A program made the translations under genes and the position numbers. 64,000 nt of DNA from Arachnia rubra (GTDB lineage Bacteria > Actinomycetota > Actinomycetes > Propionibacteriales > Propionibacteriaceae), in NCBI RefSeq assembly GCF_019973735.1, contig NZ_AP024463.1, positions 1,612,001 to 1,676,000 on the forward strand. Reading direction: 5' to 3'. Position 1 is the stretch's first letter; each line of letters starts with the position of its first letter. The notes below the pieces were generated by a model. The model worked only from the letters and a program-made list of their open reading frames with translations, was not told the origin of the DNA and ran no database searches. This document shows positions 9,455 to 18,850 of the stretch, one piece after another.

Positions 9455-10870
9455 ATGACCACTCGAGAGAGACCTGGCAGACGGCTGCTGGCGCTCGCCG
9501 CTGCCCTGGCCGTCGGCCTGCTGGGGGTTGCGGCTCCGGCACGGGCCGACTCCGCCAACATCGACCCAGCCCGCAGGGCGAACCTGACGCTGCACAAATG
9601 TGTGCAACCCGATACCCCAGGTGAGGCGGCGGACGGCAAGGAGCAGCCTGGCGCCAACTGTACCCCGATCGACGGGGTGGAGTTCACGCTCTACAAGGTC
9701 GACGACATCGACCTGACCACCCCTCAGGGGTGGGAGACCGCGAAAAACCTGACGGCTCCAGAATCCGGCACGATGGTCGGCGGCCATACCTCCAGCCAGA
9801 TCTCTGCAGTCACGACGACCTCTGGGGGAATCGCCGGCTGGCAGGGCCTCGACCTTGGCCTCTACCTGGTAGCCGAGACCAGTACCGGCGCGCCGGATAC
9901 CAAGGTCGTGCTCGGCAGCCGGCCGTTTCTGGTCACCCTGCCCTACTACACCACCGACAACACCTGGAACTATGACGTGCACGTGTATCCGAAAAATTCG
10001 GTCGCAGGCATCGAGAAGACCGTAGACGACACGATCGCCCAGGCGGGGTACGGCGGCAACGACGTGAGATGGACCGTAACCACCGACATCCCGCACAGTG
10101 GCCAGGGGACCGAGATCAACAGCTACGTGATCACCGACAGCTTGCCTGCAGGCCTGACCCTCGACAACACCCAGCTCAGGCTTGCCCTAGACACTGGCGA
10201 GGGGCTCACCGAGGGTTCTGACTACACATGCAGCGGCGCACTGACTTGCAGTTTCCTCGGGGACGGGATAACGAAACTGAGGGCCAATGGTGGCAGGAAG
10301 GTGGTCATGACGCTGATCACTGACGTCTCCGACATCGGCCAGGCGGATCAGGGTGTCTTCACCAACACCGCCACGGTGGAGATCAACGGGACAGCGTCGG
10401 CCGAGAAGACCGCCAGCACCACCTGGGGGCAGCTCACTGTCTATAAGTATGACGGCGCGAATGAAGGTTTCCTGGCGGGAGCAAAGTTCAAGCTCTGCAC
10501 CAGCGAGGATTGCCCTGCGCAGGACGTCGCCCTGGACGAGATGGCCACCGGGGCCGACGGCAAAATCCTCTTCCCTATCGTGCGTCCCGGCACCTATTAC
10601 CTGGTCGAAACCGAGGCGCCGGCTGGATACATCGCAGCCGCTCCCCAGCAGGTCACGGTCACCGCTGGGCTCACGGAAGTCCCGGCAGCAGTCACCAGCA
10701 CCGGTAAGAACTACATCCCCGTCGCCAACACCAAGCAGACTGTCCCACAACTGCCGCTGACGGGCGGTACCGGTCAGGTGGCTCTGGCGGCTGGTGGCAT
10801 CGGCCTGCTAGCGATCGGCGCTGTGGTGATGCTCCTGGGCCGGGCGGCCGCACGCCGCAAGCAGGTCTGA
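9455..10870 (+). CDS. Major pilin subunit, LPXTG-anchored (SpaH/FimP-like)
   Basis: A 471-residue backbone pilin. Features in order are a signal peptide (about 1-31, ending ARADS), the pilin motif VYPKN at about 177-181 whose Lys is used by the sortase for polymerisation, a central isopeptide-type Ig domain, a C-terminal CnaB domain with the E-box VETEAPAGY at about 384-392, the sorting signal LPLTG at 433-437, a membrane helix and a basic tail. This matches the fimbrial isopeptide-forming major pilins of actinobacteria. It sits between the tip protein and its class C sortase, the usual pilus operon order. Confidence 0.92.
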   Translation: MTTRERPGRRLLALAAALAVGLLGVAAPARADSANIDPARRANLTLHKCVQPDTPGEAADGKEQPGANCTPIDGVEFTLYKVDDIDLTTPQGWETAKNLTAPESGTMVGGHTSSQISAVTTTSGGIAGWQGLDLGLYLVAETSTGAPDTKVVLGSRPFLVTLPYYTTDNTWNYDVHVYPKNSVAGIEKTVDDTIAQAGYGGNDVRWTVTTDIPHSGQGTEINSYVITDSLPAGLTLDNTQLRLALDTGEGLTEGSDYTCSGALTCSFLGDGITKLRANGGRKVVMTLITDVSDIGQADQGVFTNTATVEINGTASAEKTASTTWGQLTVYKYDGANEGFLAGAKFKLCTSEDCPAQDVALDEMATGADGKILFPIVRPGTYYLVETEAPAGYIAAAPQQVTVTAGLTEVPAAVTSTGKNYIPVANTKQTVPQLPLTGGTGQVALAAGGIGLLAIGAVVMLLGRAAARRKQV

Positions 10871-10885
10871 CGGGACTGTTTGAGG

Positions 10886-11875
10886 ATGAGGACACATCCC
10901 CGCCGGCGTTCACGGCGCTGGAGGCCCAGCCTCGTCACATGGCTGGCTGCGTTGTGTGCCCTGGCGGGGATCGTGCTTCTCACCTACACTCCGGCAGCCT
11001 CATGGTTCTCTCAGTACCAGCAGTCACAGCTGGTCGATACCTACAACGAATCGCTGCGCAAAAGGGCACAGACCTTCGGGGAGGACCAGGCTGCTCTCAG
11101 TGAGGCCCTGGTAGCGGCCCGTGCCTATAACGACAGACTCAGGTCCGGGGCAGTCGTCGCACCTGACACCAATATCCCCCAGAGCGCCGGAGATGTCTCG
11201 GGCAATGAGTACCACCAGCTGTTGCAGGGCCCTGCCGAGATCATGGCTCGCATCAGGATCCCAAGCATCGACGTGGATCTTCCCGTGTACCACGGCACCT
11301 CCGACCTCACCCTGCTGCGCGGAGCAGGACATCTCCAGGGAACCTCGCTGCCGGTGGGAGGCGAGTCCACCCACTCTGTGATCACCGCTCATCGCGGCCT
11401 TGCCGAGGCCACGATGTTCACCAACCTCGACAAGATGCATGCCGGGGACACATTCACCATAGAGGTGATGGGGGAGGTGCTGGTCTATGTGGTGCGCCAG
11501 ACCCAGGTGGTGGCCCCCGAGGAGCAGGAGGCCTTATACCCGCAGGAGGGGCGCGACCTGGTAACGCTGGTCACCTGTACCCCGCTTGGGATCAACACCC
11601 ACCGCATCCTGGTGACAGCTGAGCGCGTGATACCAACCCCGCAAGAGGAGATAGACAAGGCACTCCAGGACTCCGGGCTGCCGCATTTCCCATGGTGGGC
11701 GGTCTCCTCCGGAGGCGCCGTGGTGTCCGTAACCCTCTGTCTCTGGCGCGCTGGCTGGCGTGATGCCCGGCTCCGTGAGTCCCAGAACCCCGCTAGGCCA
11801 GCTGCCTCTTCAGGAGCCGAGGACCTGCCGGATGCCGCTGGGGACAGCAGCCTCACGGATGAGCTTTGCGGGTGA
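10886..11875 (+). CDS. Class C (pilin-polymerising) sortase
   Basis: A membrane transpeptidase of 329 residues that joins pilin subunits through the LPXTG Thr and the pilin-motif Lys. It has an N-terminal membrane helix (about 15-40), catalytic His169 in ITAHRG, Cys231 in VTCTP, Arg240 in NTHRILV, and a second C-terminal helix (FPWWAVSSGGAVVSV), the two-helix layout of class C. The usual lid motif (Asp-Pro-aromatic) was not found; the region reads VAPDTNIP. A TTG at 10880 is an alternative start adding two residues. It lies 15 bases after the pilin and is certainly in the same operon. Confidence 0.92.
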   Translation: MRTHPRRRSRRWRPSLVTWLAALCALAGIVLLTYTPAASWFSQYQQSQLVDTYNESLRKRAQTFGEDQAALSEALVAARAYNDRLRSGAVVAPDTNIPQSAGDVSGNEYHQLLQGPAEIMARIRIPSIDVDLPVYHGTSDLTLLRGAGHLQGTSLPVGGESTHSVITAHRGLAEATMFTNLDKMHAGDTFTIEVMGEVLVYVVRQTQVVAPEEQEALYPQEGRDLVTLVTCTPLGINTHRILVTAERVIPTPQEEIDKALQDSGLPHFPWWAVSSGGAVVSVTLCLWRAGWRDARLRESQNPARPAASSGAEDLPDAAGDSSLTDELCG

Positions 11876-11881
11876 TGTGGA

Positions 11882-11887
11882 TAGTCT
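11882..11887 (+). promoter_or_regulatory. Putative -10 box (TAGTCT) for leaderless nudC
   Basis: TAGTCT ends six bases before the GTG start of nudC, with no Shine-Dalgarno between. It lies just after the sortase stop, so nudC is probably transcribed separately from the pilus genes. Confidence 0.45.
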
Positions 11888-11893
11888 CGAAGA

Positions 11894-12733
11894 GTGAACC
11901 ACTGGAATGCACCGGCAATCCTGGACCGGCTCGAGGAGGTACGTGGCCGGGCCCGGGAACTCGATGTCCTGGCCCGGGACCTAACTTCTCGGTGCCTACG
12001 GCTTGGCCCGGGACTGGAGTTCCCCGTGGAGGATGGGCATCTTGTGACAGAGCCCTTCGACGGCACCATGCTGCCGGGCGACCTGCTCCTCGGACGCATG
12101 GACGGCACCATCTGGTGGGCGCGCGACGATGGCGTGGGGGGAGCCGATCTGCGTTCCCTCGACCTCTCCCCGGGGCACACGCAGGTCGCGATGATGGCGA
12201 CAGCCCTGTTCGAATGGCACCGGAGCAGGCCGGCCTGCCTCACGTGCGGGGGCGCCACCGCACCTGACCGAGCCGGGACGGCACGCCGGTGCCTAGAATG
12301 TGGCCACCAGCTCTTCCCCCGGACAGATCCTGCCATCATTCTCGCCATCACGGATCCCCAGGACCGTCTGCTCCTGACGCACTCCCGGCACTGGCCCGGC
12401 AACCGTGTCTCCGTGCAGGCCGGGTTCATCGAGGCCGGGGAGTCCGCAGAGCAGGCCTGTCACCGGGAAGTACGCGAGGAGACCGGCCTGTCCATCCGGG
12501 ACCTGCGTTTTGTCGGAACCCAGCCCTGGCCTTTCCCGCGCTCCCTGATGCTGGGATTCGAGGCCAGGAGCGACGGTACAGAGCCCCAGCTGGATGAGGA
12601 GGAACTCGCCTGGGGCTCCTTTCACAGCCGGGACGAGCTGAACCGTGCCCTGGAGAGAAAGGAGGTCACCCTTCCAGGGCACATCTCCCTGGCGCGCCAG
12701 CTGATCGAGGACTGGCGTGGACGCGGCAGGTAG
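11894..12733 (+). CDS. nudC: NADH pyrophosphatase (NAD+ diphosphatase)
   Basis: This Nudix hydrolase splits NAD(H) into NMN(H) and AMP and can remove NAD caps from RNA in other bacteria. Length is 279 residues. A zinc ribbon with Cys115, Cys118, Cys133 and Cys136 precedes the Nudix box GFIEAGESAEQACHREVREE (from about residue 177). The sequence GTQPWPFPRSLM directly after the box contains the SQPWPFPxS-like signature that separates NudC from other Nudix proteins. The GTG start was chosen for its -10 box and N-terminal fit. metH follows after 11 bases. Confidence 0.93.
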   Translation: MNHWNAPAILDRLEEVRGRARELDVLARDLTSRCLRLGPGLEFPVEDGHLVTEPFDGTMLPGDLLLGRMDGTIWWARDDGVGGADLRSLDLSPGHTQVAMMATALFEWHRSRPACLTCGGATAPDRAGTARRCLECGHQLFPRTDPAIILAITDPQDRLLLTHSRHWPGNRVSVQAGFIEAGESAEQACHREVREETGLSIRDLRFVGTQPWPFPRSLMLGFEARSDGTEPQLDEEELAWGSFHSRDELNRALERKEVTLPGHISLARQLIEDWRGRGR

Positions 12734-12736
12734 TAT
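12731..12736 (+). promoter_or_regulatory. Putative -10 box (TAGTAT) for metH
   Basis: TAGTAT starts inside the nudC stop codon and lies eight bases before the metH GTG. No Shine-Dalgarno sequence and no room for a cobalamin or SAM riboswitch are present, so metH may be read from a leaderless transcript as well as from nudC read-through. Confidence 0.4.
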
Positions 12737-12744
12737 GACCCGCC

Positions 12745-15700
12745 GTGACCACTCTTCGTGACCTGCTGAACTCTCGTGTCCTGGTGGCCGACGGGGCCAT
12801 GGGAACCATGCTGCAGGCTCAGGGCGACCTCGACCTTGAACGTGACTTCCAGGGTCTTGAGGGTTGCAACGAGGTCTTGAACGTGACCCGCCCCGACGTC
12901 GTCGCGGCAGTCCACCGCGCCTATCTGGAGGCGGGATCTGACTGCATCGAGACCAATACCTTCGGCACCAACCTGGCTGCGCTGGCCGAGTATGACATCG
13001 TGGACCGCCTGGCGGAGCTGGCTGAGGCCGGGGCCCGGATCGCTCGGGCGGCAGCGGACGAGTTCACCGACAAACCGCGTTTCGTACTCGGGTCGGTGGG
13101 GCCAGGCACGAAGCTGCCGAGCCTGGGGCACGTCACCTTCGCCAGTATCCGCGATGCCTACCAGAGCCAGGTGGAGGCGATGATCGTGGGCGGAGTCAAC
13201 GCCGTGCAGATTGAGACCTGCCAGGATCTCCTCCAAGCCAAGGCCGCTGTGATAGCGGCGAAACGTGCCCGGGAAAAACTCGGGGTGGACCTGCCAATCC
13301 TCGTCAACGTCACCGTCGAGACCACCGGCACCATGCTGCTCGGCTCCGAGATCGGGGCTGCGCGCTCCACGCTTGAGGCGCTGGGCGTTGATGTGATCGG
13401 CCTGAACTGCGCCACGGGACCCGCCGAGATGAGCGAGCACCTGCGGTACCTTTCCCGCCACGCCGGCTGCGGGGTCGGGGCCATGCCCAACGCGGGCCTG
13501 CCGGAGCTGACCCCAGAGGGAGCCGTCTATCCGCTGGGTCCCGAGGCCCTGGCCGAGGCTCTGGCGACTTTCCTGGATGAGTACGGGCTGTGCATGATCG
13601 GTGGTTGCTGTGGCACCACGCCAGCTCACATCCGGCTGCTCTCGGAGCAATTCAGCGGCCGTCCGGTACGGCCCCGTGACGTAACGGTGGAGCGGACCTG
13701 CTCATCGCTGTACGTGGAGGTCCCGTTCCACCAAGACCTCAGTTACCTCAGCATCGGGGAGCGCACCAATGCGAACGGTTCCAAGGCATTCCGTGAGGCG
13801 ATGCTGGCCGGGAACACCGATGACTGTGTCGAGATCGCCAAGGGCCAGGCCCGGGATGGTGCGCACGTGCTGGACCTGTGCGTCGACTATGTCGGCCGGG
13901 ACGGCAGCAGCGACATGCAGGAGCTTGCCGGGCGCCTGTCGACCGCGGTCACGCTGCCGGTGGTCCTGGACTCCACCGAGCCGCAGGTTCTTCAGGCGGG
14001 CCTCGAGAAACTCGCCGGCCGCTGCATCATCAACTCTGTCAACTACGAGGACGGGGATGGTCCCACGTCCCGGTTCGGGAGAGTGATGCCGCTGGTCGCG
14101 GAGCACGGTGCCGCCGTGGTGGCCTTGACTATAGACGAGGAGGGCCAGGCCCGGACCGCCGAGTGGAAACTGCGGGTGGCCTCGCGCCTGATCGATGAGC
14201 TGACCGGCGCCTGGGGGATGGACATCGGCGATATCCTCGTCGACTGCCTGACCTTCCCCATCGCCACTGGGCAGGAGGAGACACGGCGTGACGGCATCGA
14301 GACCATTGAGGCAATCCGGGAACTGAAGCGCCGCTACCCCGGGGTGCGGACCACCCTGGGTGTTTCGAACGTTTCCTTCGGCCTGAACCCGGCGGCCCGC
14401 ATGGTGCTGAACTCCGTGTTCCTGCATGAGTGTGTCGCGGCCGGGCTCGATTCAGCAATCGTTCACTCGGCGAAGATCATCCCGATGGACCGGATTCCCG
14501 AGGAGCAGCGGGAGGTCGCCCTGGACCTGGTCTGGGACCGCCGCCGTGACGGCTACGACCCGCTGACCCGCTTCCTCGAGCTGTTCGAGGGCGTCACAGC
14601 AGCCTCAGTCCGTGCATCCCGGGCTGCTGAGCTGGCTGCCTTACCCTTGGAGGAACGTCTACGACGCCGCATCATCGACGGCGAGGCCAAGGGGCTTGAG
14701 CCTGACCTCGACGAGGCCCTGGCGGGGAAGGCGGCTCTCGACATCATCAACGAGGACTTGCTGGCGGGCATGAAGGTGGTCGGCGAGCTCTTCGGCTCCG
14801 GCCAGATGCAGCTGCCGTTCGTCCTACAGTCCGCCGAGGTGATGAAGGCCGCGGTGGCACACCTGGAACCTCACATCGACAAGGTGGAGGGCGGCAGCGG
14901 CAAGGGCACCCTCGTGCTCGCTACTGTCCGGGGTGATGTCCATGACATCGGTAAGAACCTCGTCGACATCATCGTCAGCAACAATGGTTACACCGTCATC
15001 AACATCGGGATCAAGCAGCCGATCCAAGCCATCATCGACGCCGCTGAGACGAACGGGGCTGACGCCATCGGCATGTCTGGGCTGCTGGTGAAGTCCACGC
15101 TTGTGATGAAGGACAACCTCGCCGAGCTGAACCGTCTGGGGCTGGCGGAGAAATACCCGGTGATGCTGGGGGGAGCCGCCCTGACCCGGGCCTTCGTGGA
15201 GCATGACCTGAACGACATGTTCGAGGGCGAGGTGCGCTACGCCAAGGACGCCTTCGAAGGGCTGGCCCTGATGGATGCAGTCATGGCGGTCAAGCAGGGC
15301 ATCCCGGGGGCGAAACTCCCCGAACCCAAGAAACGCCGCTACAAGAAGACCGAGGTGGCCGAGAGGCGTGAGATCGACACCCGGCGTTCTGAGAATGTGG
15401 AACGCCGCGTTGACGTACCCACGCCACCGTTCTGGGGAACCCGGGTCGTCAAGGGCCTGCCCGTAGCGGACGTCGCACAGTGGCTCGATTATCGCGCCAC
15501 CTTCCTGGGGCGGTGGGGGCTCAAACCCGTCAAAGGCGGTCCCAGCTATGAAGAGCTCGTCGCCACAGAGGGCCTGCCACGCCTTCGAATGTGGCTGGAA
15601 CGCATCACGACGGAGAAACTGGCGAATTTCTCCGCGGTCTACGGTTATTTCCCGGTTCACAGTGAGAACAACACCCTGATCGTCGGTGACCCCGCTGATC

Positions 15701-16218
15701 CGGCCAGGGAGATAACCCGGTTCGACTTCCCCAGACAGCGGCGGGACTCGCGTCTGTGCCTGGCGGATTTCTTCCGCGATGCAGACGAGGTCCGGGAACT
15801 CGGCCCTGATGTACTGGAGATGCAGCTTGTCACGATGGGGTCGGAGGTGGTGCAGGGCACCAAAAGACTGTTCGAGGCCAACCGCTACCGCGAATACCTC
15901 GAATTGCACGGCCTGTCCGTGCAACTGACCGAGGCGCTTGCTGAGTTCTGGCATCACCGGGTACGCACTGAGCTGGGCTTTGCCGCCGAGGAGTCGACCA
16001 CCGAGGAGGCTATCCGCGACCAGGCCTACCGGGGATCTCGCTACTCATTTGGCTACCCGGCCTGTCCCAAGATAGAAGACCGGGCGAAACTCGTCGCGTT
16101 GCTGCGGCCCGAACGTATCGGGGTGGAGCTCTCGGAGGAGCTACAGCTGCACCCGGAGCAGTCAACCGACGCGATGGTGGTGCATCACCCCCAGGCGAAA
16201 TACTTCAATGCCAACTGA
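12745..16218 (+). CDS. metH: Cobalamin-dependent methionine synthase
   Basis: A 1157-residue enzyme that transfers methyl from methyltetrahydrofolate through cobalamin to homocysteine. All four modules are present. The homocysteine domain has zinc ligands Cys222, Cys288 and Cys289. The folate domain (about 335-610) has IGERTNANGSKAF. The B12 cap and binding domains carry DVHDIG (Asp731, His733, Gly736; His733 is the lower cobalt ligand). The activation domain at the C-terminus contains RYSFGYPACP. The gene is intact and slightly shorter than the E. coli enzyme (about 1227). An HAD phosphatase follows after 6 bases. Confidence 0.97.
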   Translation: MTTLRDLLNSRVLVADGAMGTMLQAQGDLDLERDFQGLEGCNEVLNVTRPDVVAAVHRAYLEAGSDCIETNTFGTNLAALAEYDIVDRLAELAEAGARIARAAADEFTDKPRFVLGSVGPGTKLPSLGHVTFASIRDAYQSQVEAMIVGGVNAVQIETCQDLLQAKAAVIAAKRAREKLGVDLPILVNVTVETTGTMLLGSEIGAARSTLEALGVDVIGLNCATGPAEMSEHLRYLSRHAGCGVGAMPNAGLPELTPEGAVYPLGPEALAEALATFLDEYGLCMIGGCCGTTPAHIRLLSEQFSGRPVRPRDVTVERTCSSLYVEVPFHQDLSYLSIGERTNANGSKAFREAMLAGNTDDCVEIAKGQARDGAHVLDLCVDYVGRDGSSDMQELAGRLSTAVTLPVVLDSTEPQVLQAGLEKLAGRCIINSVNYEDGDGPTSRFGRVMPLVAEHGAAVVALTIDEEGQARTAEWKLRVASRLIDELTGAWGMDIGDILVDCLTFPIATGQEETRRDGIETIEAIRELKRRYPGVRTTLGVSNVSFGLNPAARMVLNSVFLHECVAAGLDSAIVHSAKIIPMDRIPEEQREVALDLVWDRRRDGYDPLTRFLELFEGVTAASVRASRAAELAALPLEERLRRRIIDGEAKGLEPDLDEALAGKAALDIINEDLLAGMKVVGELFGSGQMQLPFVLQSAEVMKAAVAHLEPHIDKVEGGSGKGTLVLATVRGDVHDIGKNLVDIIVSNNGYTVINIGIKQPIQAIIDAAETNGADAIGMSGLLVKSTLVMKDNLAELNRLGLAEKYPVMLGGAALTRAFVEHDLNDMFEGEVRYAKDAFEGLALMDAVMAVKQGIPGAKLPEPKKRRYKKTEVAERREIDTRRSENVERRVDVPTPPFWGTRVVKGLPVADVAQWLDYRATFLGRWGLKPVKGGPSYEELVATEGLPRLRMWLERITTEKLANFSAVYGYFPVHSENNTLIVGDPADPAREITRFDFPRQRRDSRLCLADFFRDADEVRELGPDVLEMQLVTMGSEVVQGTKRLFEANRYREYLELHGLSVQLTEALAEFWHHRVRTELGFAAEESTTEEAIRDQAYRGSRYSFGYPACPKIEDRAKLVALLRPERIGVELSEELQLHPEQSTDAMVVHHPQAKYFNAN

Positions 16219-16224
16219 GCAACG

Positions 16225-16890
16225 ATGAGAGAACGACGACTGCGCGCGGTGCTGTGGGATTTTGACGGCACCCTGGTCAACTCAGAACCGATGTGGATCG
16301 AGCATGAGAAACAGCTGCTCGCCCGCTATGGGGTCTCGTGGCCCGAGGAGCAGTTCAAGGACCAGATCGGCGAGCCTGCCGCCACCACCGCACAGCGGAT
16401 CTCGGAATCCTGCCGGGGACTCATTACCGCAGCCCAGGCCTACGAGGAGCTGCACGCGCGTATCTGCGAGCGGTTCGCTTTCGGTGAGATCCCGTTCCTT
16501 CCCGGAGCCCGGGAACTGCTGACCGATATCCGGGCCAACTGGATTCCATGTGGAATGTACACGGCCAGCAACAAACGCATCATGACGGTGGTCGCCACAG
16601 CGATGCCCGAGTTCGAGTGCATTGTCGACGGCGATGACGTCCAGCGTCCCAAGCCGGATCCAGAGGGATATCTTCAGGCGATGCGCAGGATGGGCGTCAC
16701 CGCGGAGGAGGTCATTATCATCGAGGACTCTGTGCCTGGGGCCGATGCTGCCTCCGCCACAGGGGCTGTGGTCCTGGCGGTGCCGCTTCTGGGCAGTCCG
16801 CGGCCGGCCCCGCGAAGAGTGCTTCGTGAGGGCGGGCTGACAGGACTGGATTTCGCGGGGCTGGAGAAGATCTGGAGGGGTCAATGGTGA
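16225..16890 (+). CDS. HAD-superfamily phosphatase (beta-phosphoglucomutase/Gph-like)
   Basis: A 221-residue haloacid dehalogenase-type hydrolase. Motif I is WDFDGTLVNS (nucleophile and acid/base Asp), motif II lies in TASNK, motif III is the Lys in QRPKPDPEGY, and motif IV is IIIEDSVPGADAA. The insert after motif I is the small helical cap of subfamily I. The substrate cannot be told from sequence; sugar phosphates or phosphoglycolate are likely. It lies tightly between metH and trmI and its 3' end overlaps trmI by 7 bases. Confidence 0.85.
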   Translation: MRERRLRAVLWDFDGTLVNSEPMWIEHEKQLLARYGVSWPEEQFKDQIGEPAATTAQRISESCRGLITAAQAYEELHARICERFAFGEIPFLPGARELLTDIRANWIPCGMYTASNKRIMTVVATAMPEFECIVDGDDVQRPKPDPEGYLQAMRRMGVTAEEVIIIEDSVPGADAASATGAVVLAVPLLGSPRPAPRRVLREGGLTGLDFAGLEKIWRGQW

Positions 16891-17783
16891 ATCTGTCGGG
16901 CGTCCGGACGGGCCCGCTTGAGGTGGGGGAGCGGGTGACACTGATCGATCCCAAGGGACGTAGGAAGTCTGTGGTGCTGAGGGAAGGCGCGGTCTGGCAC
17001 ACGACCAAGGGCGCGGTCAGCCACGACGAGCTCATCGGTGGCCCCGAGGGAGTGACGGTGCGCTCTGTGGGTGGCACCGAATACCTGGTGCTGCGTCCCC
17101 TCATGAGTGAGTACATGGTCGGCATGCCACGCGAGGCGGCGGTCATCTATCCCAAGGACGCCGCGCAGATCATCATGTGGGCCGACATCTTCCCCGGCGC
17201 CCGGGTCCTGGAGGCCGGCGTCGGATCCGGAGCCCTTTCACTAGCGCTGCTACGCGTCATCGGTCCCGAAGGCAGGTTGTACTCCTACGAACGCCGGCAG
17301 CAGTTCGCTGACGTCGCCCGCAGGAACGTCGAGAACTTCCTCAGCGGGGAACACCCCGCCTGGGATCTGACGGTGGGTGACCTGGCCGAGGTGATCGCTG
17401 ACGAGCCGGTCGATCGCGCCATCCTGGACATGCTGGCGCCTTGGGAGTGCATCAACACGGTGGGGGAACAACTCATCCCAGGTGGGGTGATCTGTTGCTA
17501 TGTCGCCACCACGACACAGCTCGGCCGGGTGATGGACACCTTCCGTGCTCACGGTGGTTTCACCGAACCCACCGCCACCGAGACAACGGTACGTGACTGG
17601 CACGCCGAGGGTCTTGCCATTCGCCCTGGACACGGGACCTCCGCGCACACCGGTTTCCTGGTTTTCTCGCGGCGCCTGGCCCCTGGGGTCAGCGCTCCGG
17701 TCCGTAAACGACGTCCGGCCCCTGGGGCTTATGGCCCTGACTACCAGGGGCCGAGGCCATTGAACATGCCGGAGTCTCGCTGA
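16884..17783 (+). CDS. trmI: tRNA (adenine-58-N1)-methyltransferase TrmI
   Basis: This class I SAM-dependent enzyme makes m1A58 in the T-loop of tRNAs as a tetramer. Length is 299 residues, with an N-terminal beta domain (about 1-75, including GERVTLIDPKGRRKSVVL) and a methyltransferase core. The SAM loop is VLEAGVGSGALSLALL (about 111-126), followed by YSYERRQQFADVARRNVENF and the catalytic-region LDMLAPWE. ATG 16884 lies only 3 bases after GGAGGGG, while GTG 16887 has better spacing, so the start may be one codon later. The stop overlaps tyrA (TGATG). Confidence 0.93.
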   Translation: MVNLSGVRTGPLEVGERVTLIDPKGRRKSVVLREGAVWHTTKGAVSHDELIGGPEGVTVRSVGGTEYLVLRPLMSEYMVGMPREAAVIYPKDAAQIIMWADIFPGARVLEAGVGSGALSLALLRVIGPEGRLYSYERRQQFADVARRNVENFLSGEHPAWDLTVGDLAEVIADEPVDRAILDMLAPWECINTVGEQLIPGGVICCYVATTTQLGRVMDTFRAHGGFTEPTATETTVRDWHAEGLAIRPGHGTSAHTGFLVFSRRLAPGVSAPVRKRRPAPGAYGPDYQGPRPLNMPESR

Positions 17784-18850
17784 TGAGAGTGAGGATCGTC
17801 GGGGCTGGCCTGGTGGGGTCATCTCTGGGAATGGCACTGGTCCGTGCTGGAGCGGACGTCCTGCTAGAAGACCTGAACCCATCGCATGCCCGAGTGGCGG
17901 CTGGGCTGGGAGCAGGACGGGTTGCTTCAGATGATGAACCTGTGGATATCGTGGTGGTGGCCTCACCGCCAGCCACGATCGCAGAAGCCATCATCCGGAT
18001 GCTGGAACGCCATCCGGAGGCGGTCGTGACGGACGTTGGGTCGGTGAAGTCCTCTGTGATCCAGGCGGTGGTGACCAGCAGCGAGTGTCCTGACCGCTAC
18101 GTGCCGGGTCACCCGATGGCGGGTTCCCAATTCAGCGGCCCCTTGACCGCTTCTCCTGATCTGTTCATGGACCGGACCTGGGTGGTCACTCCGCAGAGTG
18201 GGAATGCCCCCAAGGACGTGGAGTCGGTTCGCGGATTGGCGCGTTCGGTCGGCGCCCGCGTGGTGGAAATGGACGCGGAACTCCACGATGAGGCGGTGGC
18301 ACAGGTCAGTCATGTGCCGCACCTGATGAGTATTCTCACCGCCTCGCATCTGCGCGGCGTGCCGGGGGAGCACCTGGCATTGGCGGGGCAGGGCATCCGG
18401 GACGTGACGCGTATCGCCGGTTCCGACCCAGGCCTGTGGCGGCAGATCATAACGACCAACTCACCAGCCATCCGCAAGGAACTGATCGAGGTGGCGGCCG
18501 ACCTCGACTACTTGATCGGGGTGCTCGACCGTGACGAACCTCTGGAGGCCTTCCTGGCGCTCGGCCAGCATGGTTCCCTGGCGCTCCTCGGCAAGCACGG
18601 GCAAGAGCCGAAGGAGCTGGCGGCAGTGACCGTCGAGATCCCCGACGAGCCGCGCGCACTGACCCGGCTGTTCGCCGATGTCGGGGATTTCGGCTTCAAC
18701 GTCGAGGACTTCGAATTGAATCATGACGCCGTGCGTGAGGTGGGATACCTGTCCATCTCCGTTGAGCGCCCGCAGGCCGAGCAGCTCCGGAATAACCTGG
18801 ATTCCCGCGGCTGGCGGGCTTGGCTGGACAGGAGGGCGTCCGATGGATGA
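17783..18850 (+). CDS. tyrA: Prephenate dehydrogenase with C-terminal ACT domain
   Basis: Converts prephenate to 4-hydroxyphenylpyruvate with NAD(P) in tyrosine synthesis. The 355-residue protein starts with a Rossmann fold (RIVGAGLVGSSLG), then GHPMAGSQFSGP and an all-helical dimer domain with HDEAVAQVSHVPHL, containing the conserved His pair. From about residue 285 an ACT-like domain (AVTVEIPDEPRALTRLFADVGDFGFNVEDF) is visible, suggesting feedback by an aromatic amino acid. It overlaps trmI by one base and cmk by eight. Confidence 0.93.
   Translation: MRVRIVGAGLVGSSLGMALVRAGADVLLEDLNPSHARVAAGLGAGRVASDDEPVDIVVVASPPATIAEAIIRMLERHPEAVVTDVGSVKSSVIQAVVTSSECPDRYVPGHPMAGSQFSGPLTASPDLFMDRTWVVTPQSGNAPKDVESVRGLARSVGARVVEMDAELHDEAVAQVSHVPHLMSILTASHLRGVPGEHLALAGQGIRDVTRIAGSDPGLWRQIITTNSPAIRKELIEVAADLDYLIGVLDRDEPLEAFLALGQHGSLALLGKHGQEPKELAAVTVEIPDEPRALTRLFADVGDFGFNVEDFELNHDAVREVGYLSISVERPQAEQLRNNLDSRGWRAWLDRRASDG

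Noticed and set aside
7376-10096. A 906-codon open frame on the minus strand opposite the pilus genes
   Set aside because: It is a GC-rich antisense shadow. The plus strand encodes recognisable signal peptides, domains and sorting signals, while the minus translation has no family resemblance.
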